A stretch of DNA of 64,000 bases from Glandiceps talaboti (taxonomy: Eukaryota > Hemichordata > Enteropneusta > Spengelidae). The DNA lies in the NCBI RefSeq assembly GCF_964340395.1, contig NC_135549.1, positions 11,336,842 through 11,400,841 of the forward strand, read 5' to 3'. The notes under the pieces are model-generated. The model ran no database searches and had not been told where the DNA came from. It saw only the letters and a list, made by a program, of their open reading frames with translations. The position numbers were made by a program, and so were the translations under genes. Shown piece by piece: positions 11,400-26,500 of the stretch; the first letter of the stretch is position 1; each line of letters begins with the position of its first letter.

Positions 11400-14300
11400 A
11401 TTTCAAACCCATACTCAGTTTCTTCCAATGCAGGAACTATGCATTATAGCTGAATAGATGATCATGAACTGGACAGCTGTTGCGTCATTGGGTATTGCTT
11501 GGGTGTGCATCGACACAGAAAATTGCAATTTACTCGAAAAAAGACAAGAGGTCATTACAAGAAACTTTATATCCTATATCCTTCCACATGATCGTGTTAC
11601 TATGATCGTTAGTCAAGTATGAAACGTTATTAGGTAATTTTATACTGAAAGTGGTCATTACACTTATTTATAAAGAGCTAAATATACAGGTAGAATGAGC
11701 TTATTAATCACTAACACGCTAGCTCTTTGGACACTTTCGACGCAGAACTCTAAGAATAACAATTATGGCATTCATATTAGTATGAATAAGACAACATTGG
11801 CGACCTTAATTAATTAACGATTCTAAAAAATATCGATGCATTCATATATACCTCTCAAAACAAACTAAGCAGTATATAAAATAAATGCAATTACTGCTCA
11901 TCCATACATCATTATTTTCTATATTACGACAATACATGCCGAGGCAAAGGAAATATGTTCAACCGTAATTAATCCACCCTACGTTTGTCAGCTGTTACCT
12001 TCCATACTCTTTAAACTCATACTTCTCTGATAAACAAACTTTAAACTCGCTGGCCAATCAAGTATTTTTATATGTAGATTTGTAACACATGCATGCGTTT
12101 TGCTTTATCGCATTTAAATGGTTTGAAAACATACAAAAAGCGATGAAGAACATTTCAAAAACCCAAACAACAAGTTTAATTGACAGGGAGTCTCTGGAGG
12201 TTGCATTAGCGTGACTGGTAGACACGAAAACCTTCAAAAATAGCCATAATAAGGCCTATGGGAACAGCTCTACTAGTAAATATCTTGTGTGAACGGACGT
12301 ACATCTGACCACCAGGATGCTCAAAACAAATCATATTGTTTTGTTTCCTTTACATCAAGTCATCGTACAGACTAATTCAATACGTTAACTTGGCTGAAAC
12401 ACAAGTACAAAAACTGAGGTAGCAGTCTAAATAACAATCCAGCTTCAAGCTAAATATATCATCAAATTTGTGTCAATTGTGTTTTAGTGAAGCCAATACA
12501 GAATGTATTGCCTTCAAGAAGCCGCCGGCTATTCATTTGTATATGGTCCCTTTGCAGTCACTCATGTGATAGAAGAATCAGTTGTAATAGAAAGGCTAGT
12601 CTTTCTCTTTTTTCTGAATGTGATGAACTGAAATGTCCCCAATTTCTCTACTGACACAAAGGCAAAGTAAACTCACCATCATACAGTCCCCATTAACGCA
12701 CAAATGTACAGAAAATAGCACCGAAAACAAAAGGCATTGTGCACAACTGGTTGAAATCCGTGCTTTTATTTTATAAAGAAGGTATTTCATTCCATCAAGG
12801 GTATATTGAAGGAATTATTAAAAATGAACTGGAGCAGTGTAGTATATGTGTTGTAACCCCCTAATGATATTTGGTGAAAGAATTTGGTGTGACAGGAGAA
12901 AAGATTATGAGTTACTGTATGTCTTCAAATAACAAATTATGTAACTGGCAGAGTGTATGCATTTATGTGTCATCAAAACTTGTCAAGTTGTAGGTGGATT
13001 TTGCTATTCATTTGATGTGGGAAAAGGAGAATTGTCACCAAAGCTGATAATAAAGAATACTCAGTTGTGCACTACATCTACATGAAATGGTTCGTCCCAG
13101 ACAATAGAATTGAATTGCACTTGTAACTTGACTCATGAGGTGACTCCGCCAAAACTTTTTCAAAGTGACTAGTTTTATAAGTGTCTTGCTAACAAACTGA
13201 ATTCTCGGTATGCCTTGCTAGCTACACAATGTACATCTGGGTAAGTTGCTAAGGCACACACATTGACATATGCAATAAAAGGGTGGGCATATGGACTTTG
13301 TAGAGTGATTATATAATATTATATTACACATGTTTCGAGTACTTCGCTGAAAACTATGAAATGTTGTGGAGAAAATCACTCAATTGGACATAACTTGTAG
13401 ATCACTGATCGGATCACCATCATTCGAACAATTTTTCATCTACACGCAGTACATAATGTGCCCATCAAATATCAGAGCAATCGTATGGTAGTTTTTGACT
13501 TTAAGACACACACACACAGGTACACACACATATACACACATTTTAAATTTGAGACGGCTAAAGCTCTACTGAACTAACTGAGTGTTCAGTTAAAGCAGAT
13601 GTTCCAGCAAAACCTTGTTTACAGACATTGCATTGTCAGAAGTGATCAACATCTAACATGATGCCTTCGTCTAAAATTTAATGGTACTCTTTATATTGAA
13701 ATATTTACCTCATGACTTATAGCCATGTTATATTAACACCAGCAGAATACAAAGAAAAACAAACTTTAATTTAGCACATATCACATATTGCAAAGTGATT
13801 ATTGCACTGCCATTCTTCGCATCAATATATAATCTCTATGGAAATAATAACTGTGTTTCATTGATACTCCTCTGTACATAAACTAACGGGAATGTTTATG
13901 TGTATGATAGAATTCAGATTTCTCACTGATCGCTTTTACTTGCATTCTATTGCCTAGGGAATTTTCAAGAATTACTTTCACTCATTTGGTTAGCTTAGTC
14001 AGATACAACAACATTTCACTGGCCGTTAAGATTCGACGACATTAAAATGACTTTTCAAGCAAAATAACTTATCACATTATTATTGCTATAATTTATTTAA
14101 CTGTCAACCATAGCAAGTTGCCTTTAAATGTCAACACACTGCCAGCAATTCCGAGGCAGACTTTCAAGATTGTATCGTTTGAAACACAACTTTGAATTGA
14201 AGTCAGAGGCATATTTGATTACCTGATATGGTCATGTTATAAATTTGTCGTATTTGGAATTCTGATGAATGACGATCGGGCGATTCAACTCATCGAGCAT

Positions 14301-16990
14301 TGTTATATATATTGTCAAATAAAGAATATCAAGATACAAATCTTTAATTTAAGATCATGAGAGTGTGGCGTAGCCGAGTTCCTTTTTAGAATTACAGTTA
14401 AATATTCACTCTGTTGATAAACTGAAAGTACATGATAACTGTGCATATTAGTCACAAAAAATACATTACCTTTAATTAATGTACTTTCATATCTAATATC
14501 TTATGTTATTGCCGAATGGCTGGTACCCATTGCAAACTAAAAACGTTGTGGATATTGGCACAGGCAAAAATAACATGATATCAGTTGATAGTCGAGGAAA
14601 TCATAGACATTGTAAGGTTATCCGATGTTGTCTCTTGACCATGTAACATTCCAAAGTAACACAGGACACCTAGTTGCATTTCCTACTAAATACGACGGCT
14701 CAGTGTATGGCGATAACTAACGATGTTCATACTATAACGGCATCCTCATCTCTGTTTGTCATATATAGTCAGGGGCAACGTAATATTTTAATGTAATTGT
14801 ACTAAATGTTGCAGTTTCTAACAAAAGTTGTGACATGCAACGTCTGTTCCTTGGCCATGCCTGTAAAACATTTTCTTTTTGTAAACATGTTACTGGACTA
14901 TTTTAATATTCATATTTCGATTGACACATTTAACACCAATGACACTTATGATTCGCACGTTTGGGCATATGTATAGGCATACTATACACGATGTCCACTC
15001 ATGTGGAAACTGTACATGTAACAGTTCTACTTCACTGCGGAAATTAAAACCTAGAAAGCATGTCAATAAATCATTCAATCAATAAACTACTCAATGAGAA
15101 AATGAATAAAGTATAGACGTAATAAAGGATGTAGGTTTTTTACGATTATCTAAGCCAAAATTATTTAAATTATTGATAGCGTATGAAGCTGAAAGGGACA
15201 AAGGATATCATCGAATTGTCCTCAAAGAAACAAGTGGATTTGCTGATCACCCTTGAGTTGGCTACATAATGTCAAACCCTGTTCATGTTTTGAAATACTT
15301 TCATGAATGATTTTCTCTGACTTTGCTGTAATGACCACCATTTCACAGCCATGTGCCAATAAAAATCATAATGACATGATGTGTGGTAACGTCAAATAAT
15401 CGACAATAACTGCGTGTAGTCGTTGCTACCACACAACATGTATGACTGTAAGGATACATTAAGTGACCCTTTGTAAGTATCGTATGTAGAAGAACGTCTT
15501 AACTTTTGTGCCCTCTTATCGGAAAGACACAAGACTATTGAACAGATATAATACATAATGACAGAAATACATTACAATAGATTAAATAATCTGTTAATTT
15601 GTTGGTGAGATAAGTATTATATGCCTTTCTCTTATTTGTATTGTGTTGTCTTATCTTAGGGACAGTGGCATATGAGCAATACTCCATGTGTATGCAAATT
15701 TCAGACTGAAGCAAGAATTTGTCCAATGACACTCCCTGGGCATTGAAAAACACCTTCAAAACACTATCAATTATACAATTGCAGTCATAAATAACTTAAC
15801 TTCAAACTTTTCTTTCAAAACATAAACTCACAAAAAGTGTAAATAAAATTAGTTATTAAAGGTAGAAAATAAAAATATATAAGTTTTGATGGAATATAAA
15901 CCCTTTGTGTGGTATACAGTGAGTGAAATAGAATCTCGGTCATAAATATTCTATATTCTGTCTCCCTAGGGGCGAAGTAATTCACAGGTTTTTCTTCATT
16001 TAAAATTGATGAACTGGAGTGCAAGTCTTTATCTCCTGCGACGAATCTGGTAAAGGTATCCCACCCAAGTTAAAAATGCATTGCATTAAAGACTGCAGCA
16101 TTCCCTTCGGCCTTCCTATTATTCGGCGCCACTAATCTAGTAATTGTTTTTTCTGTTAATCTTTTCTTTCAAGAAGATAACAAATATGACATTTGAAAGT
16201 CAATTTACTATGAAGAGTTTATATATACGGATTATACATCATATTGTTACAGGGCGACATGAAAGTAGATTGATATTGGCGACAGTACATGTATATCTAA
16301 TATACGATGTATAAGTTAAGGATGAAAGTACGTTATCATTTATCATCGTTTGGCTATTTGTTTATTCATTAATACATGTACACATACACGTTTAATGTGC
16401 CATTTGATTCCAGGTCACATTGTCCGATGGGAACTATAACGCTCCAAACGCACCTGCCGGGCCTTTCAAGCAAATTGAATATATAAACAGTTTAATAAAA
16501 CTCGGGAGATGGCTGTATCTGATCCTTTGTGTATTGAAAAAAACAACAATCATATCTGCTTCAACGTATTTGCGCTGGTTGCGCAGCTGGTATCTGGCTA
16601 GTACTCTATAAATATTAAAAGTGGCGACGTCACTTTGTAACACCGTGAGTTAGTTCTGCCAGAACCTTCCATGACAGTTCATGCAAGTCCAAACGTTGAT
16701 TGTTATACAGTTACCATCGTCATCGTCGTTTAAACTGTGGTAATTAAATGTAGAGTCAGTTATGACTTGTGTGAATATACTGAGACGTTTTATAAACAGT
16801 GAGATTGTTATGGACTGGAAAGGCATCGCTAGTAGATAAAAACAGCTGTCGGGACCCGGTATACACGTAATCGATCGAGAGAGGGGTTAGCAACACGATA
16901 CACATAATGGCAATTTTGGTAGCTATTATTCAGACCATACTTTAGTGCGTGTACCTTCCAGTAGGGAAAGTGATATTGAATAGAGGGGGA
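11400..16990. other. Long non-coding stretch
   Basis: No convincing exon, repeat array or element ends. ORFs are short (60-74 codons), lie on both strands and carry no motif. Confidence 0.5.
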
Positions 16991-16996
16991 ATATTC

Positions 16997-17257
16997 ATGT
17001 CAATTAAAGATGACAGAGATCGTATTTCAAAGCCCCAGGCGGCAAACATTTACATGGACGACATTATTGACTCCCCAGGCGATGAACGCAATTATGTCCT
17101 CCATGCAATCAAACGTCGTAGACAATTTTCTGTTTATTTCATTACATCTATGGGACGTAAACAAATAAGAGGGATATCAAAATTGCTTTACTTCTGTAAT
17201 CCCCTTGGCGAAAGCTTTCAACAGATTAATGTTGTCTGTTGCGTGGTTGGAGTCTAG
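16997..17257 (+). CDS. Unrecognised 86-codon ORF, coding status doubtful
   Basis: From the ATG at 16997 the frame encodes 86 residues of ordinary composition with a charged first half (MSIKDDRDRISK) and a hydrophobic end (NVVCCVVGV). I recognise no domain. The frame is open upstream without another ATG, so an exon or a chance ORF is equally possible. Confidence 0.12.
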   Translation: MSIKDDRDRISKPQAANIYMDDIIDSPGDERNYVLHAIKRRRQFSVYFITSMGRKQIRGISKLLYFCNPLGESFQQINVVCCVVGV

Positions 17258-17799
17258 TACATCTAGTCAATTGAGTATTCTGTCAAAAGTTTCCTGGTGA
17301 GAAAGTTATGGCCACATTTTTTGAAAATAAAGATTTGCAGTGCAGACCATCACCATCGTAAATTTCGTAATTATCATTTATTATTATCGTAAAGCAGTTT
17401 AATAGTCATCACTACAGCAGTAATGGTGAAGTTAAAAGGTGTCATTACGTATGACGTAGCATGGTGTCACATTCAATAACTGCTTGCCGACTGTTATTAC
17501 TACTAATAAAACAATTTAAGGTTACCATCAACTGTTGGGGACTCGAGTGACGCTAGATGGTTCAACTGTAGGGAATGTTATGTAATTGTACTATGCTTTA
17601 CAGTAAGAAGTCACTTGTCAGCGATATCCATCAGTTTGATGTCAAACAGTGATATATACCAATTCAGTAATCATGGTGAAAGACATAAAGCTACATTTTT
17701 TGTCATGAATAGAACATCAGTTTCCTATACCCGAAATAGAATTAATCGCAGAGAAACAATGCACCACAATTTCCGCCACTCTCCCCGGATAGTTTGCTA

Positions 17800-17901
17800 A
17801 TAATAAATAAATAAAAATAAATAAATAAGCCGAGCGAATTAAAAAAACAAACAAACAAACAAACAAACACAATCAATCAATCAATCAATCAATCAATGAA
17901 T

Positions 17902-17940
<39 letters not shown>
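17800..17940. repeat. (AAAT)n, (AAAC)n and (AATC)n microsatellites
   Basis: Successive tetranucleotide blocks: AAAT-like to about 17828, AAAC at 17842-17869, AATC at 17871-17940 with two interruptions. The AATC block is the complement of the GATT string inside the 45-bp minisatellite unit at 19.5-22.6 kb. Confidence 0.95.
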
Positions 17941-17949
17941 AACAACGAC

Positions 17950-19320
17950 AGTCATTTGGCGCTATCATGGAGGGTAATACACATATGCAATCCCATGCTT
18001 AGAAAGGACAGGGTATTTGGATAGTCAGTATGAAAGTGTGCTAAGTTCAAACTGAAGTACTCTGATCAGTATGTATGGTTGAAACTCTTTTGAAAAAAAT
18101 TGTAGATTCTCATCTTTAGCCGATTATCCTGAGAAAACGAGTTTGATGGAACCATCTGTGAATGTTGCCTTATAGGCAAGACGATTTTTCTCCGAGATAT
18201 AGCGGTATATTAATAGTTTCTGTCGTCTTTATTACCACAATAATGTATAGTCTGGGGTAATTTCAAACATTTCCAAGATATTTACTCTTGGTGCAATGTA
18301 ATGTAATTCATTCTAATTGTTAATCCGAGAGCAAATGGATTCTTTGAATATCTGGCTGATTACAAAGGGAAAATATAGATGAAATTACAGACAAGGATTT
18401 ATTGAGGTTTGATTTAATTGTGTCTGGGGTTCTCAAATGTATTTCGTTGCAGTTATCCGCTTTTTAAAATTACAACATACATGCACTTCAAGGTCGAAGG
18501 TCATCATCTTGTCAACACCCTAAGTTTTTAGCTATTTATTTTAATCAATTTCATTATGTGTGACATAATTATGTGTGATATAATTATGAAATATGACTAT
18601 TCTGAAAGAGCTAGCTAAGCTTGTCCAAACTGGAGACTTCGAATATCACTTGAAGGTCACAATTACAAGTGCACATTATGCAAATGTAATTAACAACGGA
18701 AGCTTTTCCCATGCAAGTTATGCGTACGCCATACGTTGCGCTTAATGTGCGGATTTTGTAAATATACTGTCATGCTACAGAGTATTTCGATGCCATAATT
18801 GTAAATGTACAGTGATTGATGTCCAGGTATATCTCTCTAATGATATATTTTCAGAATGTTTCATGCAAAAGCCATAACAATTTGGCTGCTTACCCTGGAA
18901 TAGAGCATCAACCTCATTTATTACAACGGTGATTAAAAACATTCAGGAGAAGATAGAGGTTAGTATCATGATGACTTTATATTTCCGACTGTGATTACGC
19001 AGCTAGTGTTGTATTCAATCACACAAAGTATATTATATGCCATGCAGATACCCATGAGCATAATCACACCTGAAAACAATAAACACCATAGTTTTCATAA
19101 TATTCCTTGGTTAGAATTATGGGTATCAAGATATTTCTTAGTATTTTATTTTTACGCCATGACATTGTATTGAACAGCTGTTTAAACCTTACGTGGATTA
19201 CTCTATATTTTCAACATTATTTTTAGTATTAGAGAGCCAAATGTTATATATTTCCTGATGTTGAAAAAGTCGGAAGAAATCAGCCATCTCATCAATAAAT
19301 AATTAATACAGGTACCTTTG
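17950..19320. other. Non-coding stretch, nothing recognised
   Basis: AT-rich single-copy-looking sequence with no ORF above chance. Confidence 0.5.
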
Positions 19321-19328
19321 TCATTAAT

Positions 19329-19440
19329 TCAATCAATCAATCAATCAATCAATCAACTAACCATCCAACCAACCAACCAACCAACAAAACACCCAAACAA
19401 CCTACAAACCAACCAACAAACCAATCAACAAGACAATCAC
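19329..19440. repeat. (AATC)n then (CCAA)n-like degenerate tract
   Basis: AATC units at 19329-19356, CCAA units at about 19357-19384, then a decaying A/C-rich tract to 19440. Confidence 0.9.
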
Positions 19441-19504
19441 ATATTCAATCAGTCGACCAATAAATACAAACTGTAATGTGTTTTCCATCAATATAGTAAA
19501 GTAA

Positions 19505-22500
19505 GTACATCCATCACATTGTTTTACATTGATTAATTGATCTGTTTATGTATACATCCATGACATTGCATTGCATTGCAGTGATTGATTGATCTGTTTA
19601 TATACATCCATGACATTGTATAGCAGTGATTGATTGATCTGTTTATATACATCCTTGATATTGTATTGCAGTGATTGATTGATCTGTTTATATTCATCCA
19701 TGACATTTTATTGCAGTGATTGATTGATCTGTTTATGTACATCCATGACATTGTATTGCAGTGATTGATTGATCTGTTTATGTACATCCATGACATTGCA
19801 TTGCAGTGATTGATTGATCTGTTATGTACATCCATGACATTGCATCGCAGTGATTGATCTGTTTATGTACATTTACGATATTGTATTGTAGTAATTGATG
19901 ATATTTCTGTTTACGTACATCCATGACAACGGTGTAAAGTGATTGATTGATCTGTTTATGTACATCCATGACATTGTATAGCAGTGATTAATTGATCTGT
20001 TTATATACATCCATGACATTGCATTGTAGTGATTGATTGATCTGTTTATGTACATCCATGACATTGTATTGCAGTGATTGATTGATCTGTTTATGTACAT
20101 CCATGACATTGTATTGCAGTGATTGATTGATCTGTTTATGTACATCCATGACACTGCATTGCAGTGATTGATTGATCTGTTTATGTACATCCATGACATT
20201 GCATTGCAGTGATTGATTGATCTGTTATGCACATCCTTGACATTGCATTGCAGTGATTGATTGATCTGTTTATATACATCCATGACATTGCATTGCAGTG
20301 ATTGATTGACCTGTTTATGTACATCCATGACATTGCATTGCAGTGATTGATTGACCTGTTTATGTACATCCATGACACTGCATTGCAGTGATTGATTGAT
20401 CTGTTTATGTACATCCATGACATTGCATTGCAGTGATTGATTGATCTGTTTATGTACATCCATGACATTGTATTGCAGTGATTGATAGATCTGTTTATGT
20501 ACATCCATGACATTGTATTGCAGTGATTGATTGATCTGTTATGTACATCCATGACATTGCATCGCAGTGATTGATCTGTTTATGTACATTTACGATATTG
20601 TATTGTAGTAATTGATGATATTTCTGTTTACGTACATCCATGACAACGGTGTAAAGTGATTGATTGATCTGTTTATGTACATCCATGACATTGTATAGCA
20701 GTGATTAATTGATCTGTTTATATACATCCATGACATTGCATTGTAGTGATTGATTGATCTGTTTATGTACATCCATGACACTGCATTGCAGTGATTGATT
20801 TATCTGTTCATGTACATCCATGACATTGTATAGCAGTGATTGATTGATCTGTTTATGTACATCCATGACATTGTATTGCAGTGATTGATTGATCTGTTAT
20901 GTACATCCATGACATTGCATCGCAGTGATTGATCTGTTTATGTACATTTACGATATTGTATTGTAGTAATTGATGATATTTCTGTTTACGTACATCCATG
21001 ACAACGGTGTACAGTGACTGATTGATCTGTTTATGTACATCCATGACATTGTATAGCATTGATTAATTGATCTGTTTATGTACATCCATGACATTGTATT
21101 GCAGTGATTGATTGATCTGTTTATGTACATCCATGACATTGTATTGCAGTGATTGATTTATCTGTTCATGTACATCCATGACATTGTATTGCAGTGATTG
21201 ATTGATCTGTTTATATACATCCATGACATTGTATTGCAGTGATTGATTGATCTGTTTATGTACATCCTTGACATTGTATTGCAGTGAGTGATTGAGCTGT
21301 TTATGTACATCCTTGACATTGTATTGCAGTGATTGATTGATCTGTTTATGTAGATCCATGACATTGCATTGCAGTGATTGATTGATCTGTTATGTACATC
21401 CATGACATTGTATTGCAGTGATTGATTGACCTGTTTATGTACATCCATGACATTGTATTGCAGTGATTGATTGATCTGTTTATGTAGATCCATGACATTT
21501 TATTGCAGTGATTGATTAATCTGTTTATGTAGATCCATGACATTGTATTGCAGTGATTGATTGATCTGTTTATGTACATCCTTGACATTGTATTGCAGTG
21601 AGTGATTGATCTGTTTATATACATCCATGACATTGTATTGCAGTGATTGATTGATCTGTTTATGTAGATCCATGACATTGTATTGCAGTGATTGATTAAT
21701 CTGTTTATGTAGATCCATGACATTGTATTGCAGTGATTGATTTATCAGTTTATGTACATCCATGACATTGTATTGCAGTGATTGATTGATATGTTTATGT
21801 ACATCCATGACATTGTATTGCAGTGATTGATTGATCTGTTTATGTAGATCCATGACATTGTATTGCAGTGATTGATTTATCAGTTTATGTACATCCATGA
21901 CATTGTATTGCAGTGATTGATTGATCTGTTTATGTACATCCATGACATTGTATTGCAGTGATTGATTGATCTGTTTATGTACATCCTTGACATTGTATTG
22001 CAGTGATTGATTTATCAGTTTATGTACATCCATGACATTGTATTGCAGTGATTGATTTATCTGATTATATACATCCATGACATTGTATTGCAGTGATTGA
22101 TTTATCTGTTTATGTACATCCATGACATTGTATTGCAATGATTGATTTATATGTGTATATACATCCATGACATTGTATTGCAGTGATTGATTTATCTGTT
22201 TATGTACATCCATGACATTGTATTGCAGTGATTGATTGATCTGTTTATGTACATCCATGACATTGTATTGCAGTGATTGATTGATCTGTTCATGTACATC
22301 CATGACATTGTATTGTAGTGATTGAGTGATCTGTTTATGTACATCCATGACATTGTATTGCAGTGATTGCTTGATCTAAACAGTACATCCATGACATCGC
22401 ATTGCAGTGATTGATTTATCTGTTTATGTACATCCATGACATTGTATTGCAGTGATTGATTGATCTGTTCATGTACATCCATGACATTGTATTGTAGTAA

Positions 22501-22581
22501 TTGATTGATCTGATTATGTACACCCATGACACTGTATTACAGTGATTGATCTTTTTATGTATATCCACGGTACTGTATTGC
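19505..22581. repeat. 45-bp minisatellite array, about 68 copies
   Basis: The consensus unit reads TGATTGATTGATCTGTTTAT, GTACATCCATGACATTGTAT, TGCAG on the plus strand. The 45-bp period is exact through most of the array, with occasional 2-bp deletions (CTGTTATG for CTGTTTATG) and shortened units. Because 45 is divisible by 3, the array stays open over long spans on the minus strand as a 15-residue repeat (MDVHKQINQSLQYNV) or, in another frame, SWMYINRSINHCNTM. The longest frame is 282 codons at 21500-22348. Both frames being open, and the frequent frame changes, indicate a non-coding satellite. A divergent block recurs at 19871, 20588 and 20946, showing higher-order duplication. The right half is more uniform than the left. 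Confidence 0.97.
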
Positions 22582-23363
22582 CGCTGCGTTGGATAACTTC
22601 GCGATACCCTCACCAACGTGTGTGCACAATTTATATATTAAACAAATTAAGTATGCTTTTCGTAGCAATTAGGATGTTCATTCTTATTAAATTCCATTCA
22701 TATATATCGTAGTGTTATTGCTTGTCTGGACGATGGCTGGAATACATGGAATAACTGCCATGATTGTGACAATAGGCTTGTTCAAAAGATACAGCTTTGT
22801 GCTAATCCGATACGGAGTCATTGAACGTCAGCTCAAGAGATGTAGTTTTCAATTTTGGCAAGGCTCGACTCTAAAATATACTCAGGAGACGGATTGTGTC
22901 AGTTTGAATTACTGTCCATGGTTGAAGAAGTCACTGAAAGAAATTCACCTTGTGGGCTTGGACCATTCATTACACCCCTTGTAACCATGAGATCTAATTG
23001 ATTCTGAACGGAGAATACTCTGACAGCTTCTGTTGTTCAATCCATTTAAATAAGTTCATCCTTGTCAGCTTCATCTCCCGTCGATTATACCCACACTGTG
23101 TGTCTCCGTCATTGACAGATCTCCTATATTTCCTCATTTCTGTCGTGACCTTGGTATTTTCTTACTAGCTCTTGATGAACTATACTTTAAAAAGCAATTC
23201 AGATCGATTTTATCAAATCGCTAAAACATGTTTTTGCGTATATGGAACTTTATCGCATAATCTCTTATTTGGTAAAAAAATCAATGCATTAGCAATACAC
23301 GTCTTCGATCTGAAAGAGACGCTATTAAACCAACCGAGAAACTGATATTCATTCTCCCTCCCT

Positions 23364-23500
23364 CCCTGTATGTATGTATGTATGTATGTATGTCGCTCTC
23401 GCTCTCACGATGAATAGATGGGTAATTGACAGACAGACGGACGGATGGACAGACAGACACTGATAGACAAACAGAGACAGACAGACATGTACATAGATAA

Positions 23501-23545
<45 letters not shown>
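23364..23545. repeat. (TATG)n, (GACA)n-like and (GATA)n microsatellites
   Basis: Short TATG run at about 23367-23392, imperfect GACA/GACG repeats at 23430-23487, and GATA units at about 23495-23545. Confidence 0.95.
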
Positions 23546-26500
23546 CAGATAGAAACGACACTCTGTTATGAAACACTACCCAACAAACACACGACAAGAA
23601 TGTACGATAAGAATGTATGTATATCATAACAAGAAGTAACTGGTTACACGTCAGGTTTGAATTGGGAATCTGTGAAAATATGTGTGTGTGGTTAGAAATG
23701 AAAATGTATCCCACTGAAGATCTTTAATTCTAATCAGCCTTGGGGGTCTAAGCTAGCGTTTATGAATATCATTTCCTTCTAACAAAAACATCATCTTTGT
23801 CAAAAAAATATTTCAATCTGACATATAGAGAGCAATAAAGCACCGAAAAAATGTTGACCAAATACTTTGAAGTCATGGTATAGGGTCCCTGGGAATTTCA
23901 TTATGTGCAATTCCAAGTTGTGACTGCAGGTTATCTGACTGCGACATTTACCACAAATAACAATCTCATCTATTAGACTTGGGGAAAAGATAACAGTATA
24001 CCTGCATGTAGTGTTGTCTTGTGGACTACTGCATGTTAGACCAACTAACTAATTTGTTTCATCTGTACATATCCCGTGGTGTTTGTGAATACGTGTAATC
24101 TCCCAATCAATCCATTCACAAAATACGGTTACGTTAGTATATATAGCTGTATATTCATTTCATTTTAACTTACTTTAGTTTTCTCCCAACGTTATTTTTC
24201 TCCTAAAACTAGGTGCTCTTTCTGTGATTATACCATATTCATGTAAGTTTAACAATAACTCCAGGAATCGAATGAAATTGCGTTTTGAGAAATTTGACTC
24301 AACACATTCTTAAAAATAGAATAAGGTTTTACTTGAAAAGAGGGTGCACTCTAAAGCAAGACATTGCAAGACAGGTATGATATCGCATGTCATGGACTTT
24401 AATTTGAGTGAAGAAACCTCCTTTGTTATGGCATAGTCGCTCGATGAGAATCGTTGTAAGAATTATTAACGGGACGAGTGGTGTCTGGCACGCCACATTT
24501 CAGATGGAGCGATTTCTTTTGTTGTCTGATATTTGATCAAAAGCCTTCATTATGACATTTGATCGAATTGAATATATAGGCCGAGCTGATCAATAAATGG
24601 ACAGTATTATATGTTTAACTGATAAATAGGCAACCCCTATAGTCACCATTTGTAAATTAGCCAGGGTAAGCATGGCAAAGCGTTATTTTTAACAAGCAAC
24701 AAAACTATGTTGGTGCGTCGTGACAAAATGAATGCAACTTTACTGTTCGTCAAAAATAATGTAATGCTCACAGCGAAGCAGATATTACATGCAGTGCCAT
24801 GTAACCATCGTTTAAGGCTTGTTAAATTTAAGGCATCATTTTGGGTTGAGAAAATCCCTAAATAGAACGGACTTTCAACTATGTTACACGACTGAATGAA
24901 TACTAAATATGCCTTTGATGTATTGGATCCGAATGTTACTGTTAAGTGATATTTTGTTATGGACGTCCAAATACACGTACAATAGATAAACGTGTCACAC
25001 CGTTGAAGGGAATGTTAAAGGCATCATCATTAACCCTGTTAGTGACATGGAGAAACCATGCATAGTTGGCTTGAACAGATTATAAGGACATGCAAATGAT
25101 TCAGTAACGATTCATACCACATGTCTTCTGTACGTTGGCATGTTTGAAGACTTGCACAGACTGGAATCTCAGTGGGGTATCAGCACAAAGATGGTAAATC
25201 AGTTACTGACGCCTTAGCGAGTAAGTTGGCTATCACATTGGGGTACATCACTAGCACAGATTCACAAAACGTTTGTATATGTCATCTATTTGTCTTTGTT
25301 GCTAAGCAATATCGATCAGTATTGAATAATGCGATGACAGAGATAAATTCTCCTCGAAATTATAATTTCCCAACGGACAGCGGCACGACTTAGAAATATA
25401 ATATCTAAATGCATATAGGCTCATGTACTATGATTAGAAAGTAACCAGTACATAAGGAAAGCTTATATTTGGAATATTTCACGAGGGATATAGAATTTTC
25501 ATGGATGAATTACATCGAGAGAAAAACAATTTTTTTTCTATTTTTACCTCTTTAAAACAGTCATCTGAGATTACCAACTGCATTTAGGAATACAAAGTTT
25601 GCTATAATCATTTGTATGATCTCTCCATGCTTTGGATCATTAAAGGTGCGCCATAGATTTAAATATATAAAGGTATTAAATATACGTTTTGGTTTAGGAA
25701 ATAACGTCTACAAAAGTAGACAAAATCTTGTATAAAGATTTAGTACAGTACAATACAGTACAGTACAGTACGACATTGCAATTGCTCCATGGCAACACTT
25801 TCGATAATTGCATTTTACATGATTCGACTAAATGTAATAAGCTGATGTTTGCATGATTTGGATATTCAGTAGATGTATTTACCTTCCTTGCTATACAAAT
25901 ATAAGGGCACCATAAGTATGACCTGTATTTACGGTTATAAATCTGAAGTTGCCTATTATTTCACAACCTTTGTAAATAAACATAAGGTGTTTATAGCGAA
26001 CATAAATTTCATAATGAGAATAATTACCTATTTAGTTCTACATTTTCTCAGCAAAAAATTCACACGGACAGAGAATATACTTAAATATTGATATTATCCA
26101 TTTGAAATTGTAATAAGACAGACGTGCGTATTATTAAATTCAATTTATGACGTATTTTCATTTATTATATGTCTGGTAATATTTTGCCACAAGATATCTT
26201 TGATGAGAAAACTTCAAAGACAAGGCGTCATGCTATTATCTTTTCAGAGGATATACTTTGATGATAGCAGATGTCCCTGTAGGCCTCTCGCATTTCGAAA
26301 GTCACATTGTAATGCGGTCAGTCAAGGTAGAGAATCTTACCTTGGAAATAATTTTATTTGTTTTTAAAATAATCAAAGGCCAGCCCTAATAGTAAAACAC
26401 ACCATGTAAGATTAGTTCTTGAATTAATTGCGACCTATTACACGTTCTAAAAGCATACGTTTCATATATGGTAAAATGGCAATATTCGCGCTTGTGATAG

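Noticed and set aside
21500-22348. Minus-strand 282-codon ORF made of a 15-residue repeat
   Set aside because: It exists only because a 45-bp minisatellite has a period divisible by three; a second frame is equally open and neighbouring indels change frame. Kept as a finding, not as a gene.
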